Below, piece after piece: positions 62,638 through 64,000 of a stretch of 64,000 bases of DNA. The notes under the pieces are model-generated. The model saw only the letters and a list, made by a program, of their open reading frames with translations, made no database searches and was not told the DNA's origin. Source of the DNA: Methylocystis sp. SC2 (lineage in GTDB: Bacteria; Pseudomonadota; Alphaproteobacteria; Rhizobiales; Beijerinckiaceae); NCBI RefSeq assembly GCF_000304315.1, contig NC_018485.1, forward strand, positions 2,388,501 through 2,452,500, written 5' to 3'. Made by a program: the position numbers and the translations under genes. Numbering within the stretch: position 1 is the first letter of the stretch; each line of letters begins with the position of its first letter.

Positions 62638-63501
62638 ATGACCAATGTGATAGATCGTACCGTTATGGGCCTCTGCGCGCGCCTGCCGCGTGGCGGTTAC
62701 GCCCTCGCGAAAATGGCCGCCGAATTGCGACCGAGCCTACGCCATTTTCCGGCGAGTCTGCCTTTTGCGGACTTCGAGCTGAAGGGAGACGTCAGCCACA
62801 ACGTCTTCTATCCTCTCGCCACGTGTGGGTTCTATCGACACCAACTGGTCGAAGACGATATCCTCGCGCATTTGGCCAAGAGGTCGAACACGATCATCGA
62901 CGTCGGCGCCAATATTGGGTTCACCGCCGCGCTTCTTGCCGCCTCGGCGCCAAAGGCGCGAGTCATCTGCTATGAACCTCTGCCCGTCTGTCAGCCCTAC
63001 CTCCAGCAAGTCGCCGAATATTTTCGAAACATCGAGATTGTTCGCAAGGCCGTGGGCGACGCGCCCGGAGAAGCGCATTTTTTGCAGCGTCAGTCCATCG
63101 ACCGCTCATCCCTGGCCGGCAAGGGCGAGGCGCCCGTCACGGACACAATTGCCGTTGAGGTCGTCACTCTGGATTCCCTACATTCCGGAGACATGGTGGA
63201 CCTTCTGAAGATCGATGTGGAAGGTTTTGAACCGGCCGTGTTGGGCGGCGCCCGACAAATGATCGAACGGTGCGCGCCGATGGTCGTTTTCGAAGCCTAT
63301 GAGGCTGACGTCTTGGAGTTTTGCCGCAAATTCTTCCTCGACATTTCGGTCGGCTATGATCTGTATGCGATCGCGATGACAGGCGCGCTGCGTCCCCTCG
63401 ACGTCGATGCCGCAGAGCCGGAAACATGTAATTTTCTTGCTTGGTCGACGAGCCGCGGCCCGCTGTCCGATTTACAGATCCGCCCGAGCTACCGGCGTTA
63501 A
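62638..63501 (+). CDS. FkbM-family methyltransferase (4)
   Basis: A 287-residue protein with TIIDVGANIGFTAALLA, CYEPLPVCQPYL and DLLKIDVEGFEPAVLGGA. It is the most canonical FkbM protein of the four here, and is different enough from the other three that recent duplication is unlikely. Confidence 0.9.
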   Translation: MTNVIDRTVMGLCARLPRGGYALAKMAAELRPSLRHFPASLPFADFELKGDVSHNVFYPLATCGFYRHQLVEDDILAHLAKRSNTIIDVGANIGFTAALLAASAPKARVICYEPLPVCQPYLQQVAEYFRNIEIVRKAVGDAPGEAHFLQRQSIDRSSLAGKGEAPVTDTIAVEVVTLDSLHSGDMVDLLKIDVEGFEPAVLGGARQMIERCAPMVVFEAYEADVLEFCRKFFLDISVGYDLYAIAMTGALRPLDVDAAEPETCNFLAWSTSRGPLSDLQIRPSYRR

Positions 63502-63510
63502 TTTCTCTCC

Positions 63511-64000
63511 ATGGCTGAGAAGGCAATGAAGGCCGTTTTCGTCAGCGACGTAAGTCCCGCCCGGGGCCATATCTATGGCCTACGAGTCTCTTCCTTTGCG
63601 CGCGCTATGGCGCGGCGCGGGCACGGCGTCGTCGTGCTTTCTCCCACTTACGAGCCCGAAGACGTTCCCGTCGCTCCCCAAGATCTTGCGGCGTTGCTTC
63701 AAAGCCATGATTGGGCCGCGCCTTTATTCGTCACCGCCCCCCCCGAAATGGTCCCGCATATTGAAGCATCCCGGAACGAGAACGCGCCGGCGCCCTTGCG
63801 TAGAATGCTGACGGCTTATCTCCTGGCTTTCGAAGGCGGCGTGCATGGAGATTGGGAACGTGGAGCTCGGCCTCTCGCCCGTGCGCTCGCCGCCGAGTTT
63901 CGTCCTGACGCCGTATGGGCCGTGTTTGGAAACGCGAGCACGCTCGTCGTCGCGCAGAAACTGGCGCGCGCGGCGGGCGCGTCCTGGTTTATGGACATCA
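63511..64000 (+). CDS. Glycosyltransferase, N-terminal part (cut by window edge)
   Basis: An open frame of 163 codons runs off the right edge. It starts MAEKAMKAVFVSDVSPARGH and continues with GLRVSSFARAMARRGHGVVV, the opening of a GT-B (family 4-like) transferase acceptor domain. An internal ATG at 63526 (MKAVF) is an alternative start. The donor domain lies outside the window. Confidence 0.75.
   Translation, partial: MAEKAMKAVFVSDVSPARGHIYGLRVSSFARAMARRGHGVVVLSPTYEPEDVPVAPQDLAALLQSHDWAAPLFVTAPPEMVPHIEASRNENAPAPLRRMLTAYLLAFEGGVHGDWERGARPLARALAAEFRPDAVWAVFGNASTLVVAQKLARAAGASWFMDI

Noticed and set aside
1..64000. tRNA, rRNA, CRISPR arrays, complete insertion sequences
   Set aside because: None was recognised by eye; short tRNA genes or degraded insertion sequences could have been missed without a search tool.

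Overview
The window is about 63% GC, densely packed, and shows high-GC third positions. It looks like an alphaproteobacterium of the Hyphomicrobiales. A type II methanotroph or close relative (Methylocystis/Methylosinus-like) is my best guess, from the cytosolic copper-storage-type four-helix protein, the hup/hyp hydrogenase set and the interspersed repeat. No pmo, mmo or rRNA gene is present to prove it, so the taxonomy is inference.

Layout. 0.2-8.7 kb holds housekeeping and stress genes: a FabI enoyl-ACP reductase, a small cytochrome c, a 16-Cys copper-storage-like protein, a PhnA-domain protein, an HWE-type sensor kinase, a sigma factor with a stand-alone zinc-finger anti-sigma, a truncated haemoglobin coupled to a ferredoxin-type reductase, and DNA polymerase IV. 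8.85-28.3 kb is a complete [NiFe] uptake-hydrogenase locus, all on the minus strand and in two transcription units. The first is hupG-H-I-J-K-hypA-B-F-C-D-E-hoxA-hupT-U-V (28303 down to 13926, mostly with overlapping starts and stops). The second is hupS-L-C-D-(small membrane protein)-hupF (13709 down to 8851). Each unit is preceded by a -24/-12 (sigma-54) promoter-like sequence, which fits the NtrC-type activator HoxA encoded in the first unit. The logic appears complete: HupUV senses H2, HupT and HoxA relay the signal, sigma-54 fires the structural and accessory genes, and the Hyp and Hup proteins mature a membrane-bound group-1 enzyme. The small subunit has the six-Cys signature of O2-tolerant enzymes.

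28.9-35.5 kb is an accessory stretch: a DUF1801 protein, an ArsR regulator overlapping a double-domain AHSA1/SRPBCC protein, two further SRPBCC proteins, an ABM monooxygenase translationally coupled to an ECF41-type sigma factor, and an orphan, more AT-rich AAA ATPase.

35.9-64 kb (running off the right edge) is a Wzx/Wzy-type surface polysaccharide locus. It contains a priming glycosyl-phosphotransferase, a PHP phosphatase (CpsB/YwqE type), WecB, six glycosyltransferase-like proteins plus one truncated by the window edge, a heparinase II/III protein, a fused alcohol-dehydrogenase/Gfo-Idh oxidoreductase, a polymerase, a flippase, a frameshifted asparagine-synthase-like amidotransferase and seven SAM methyltransferases (four FkbM). 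Several decayed pieces lie in it: an uppS 3' remnant, an internally deleted acyltransferase and the frameshifted amidotransferase. These suggest a locus that is being remodelled.
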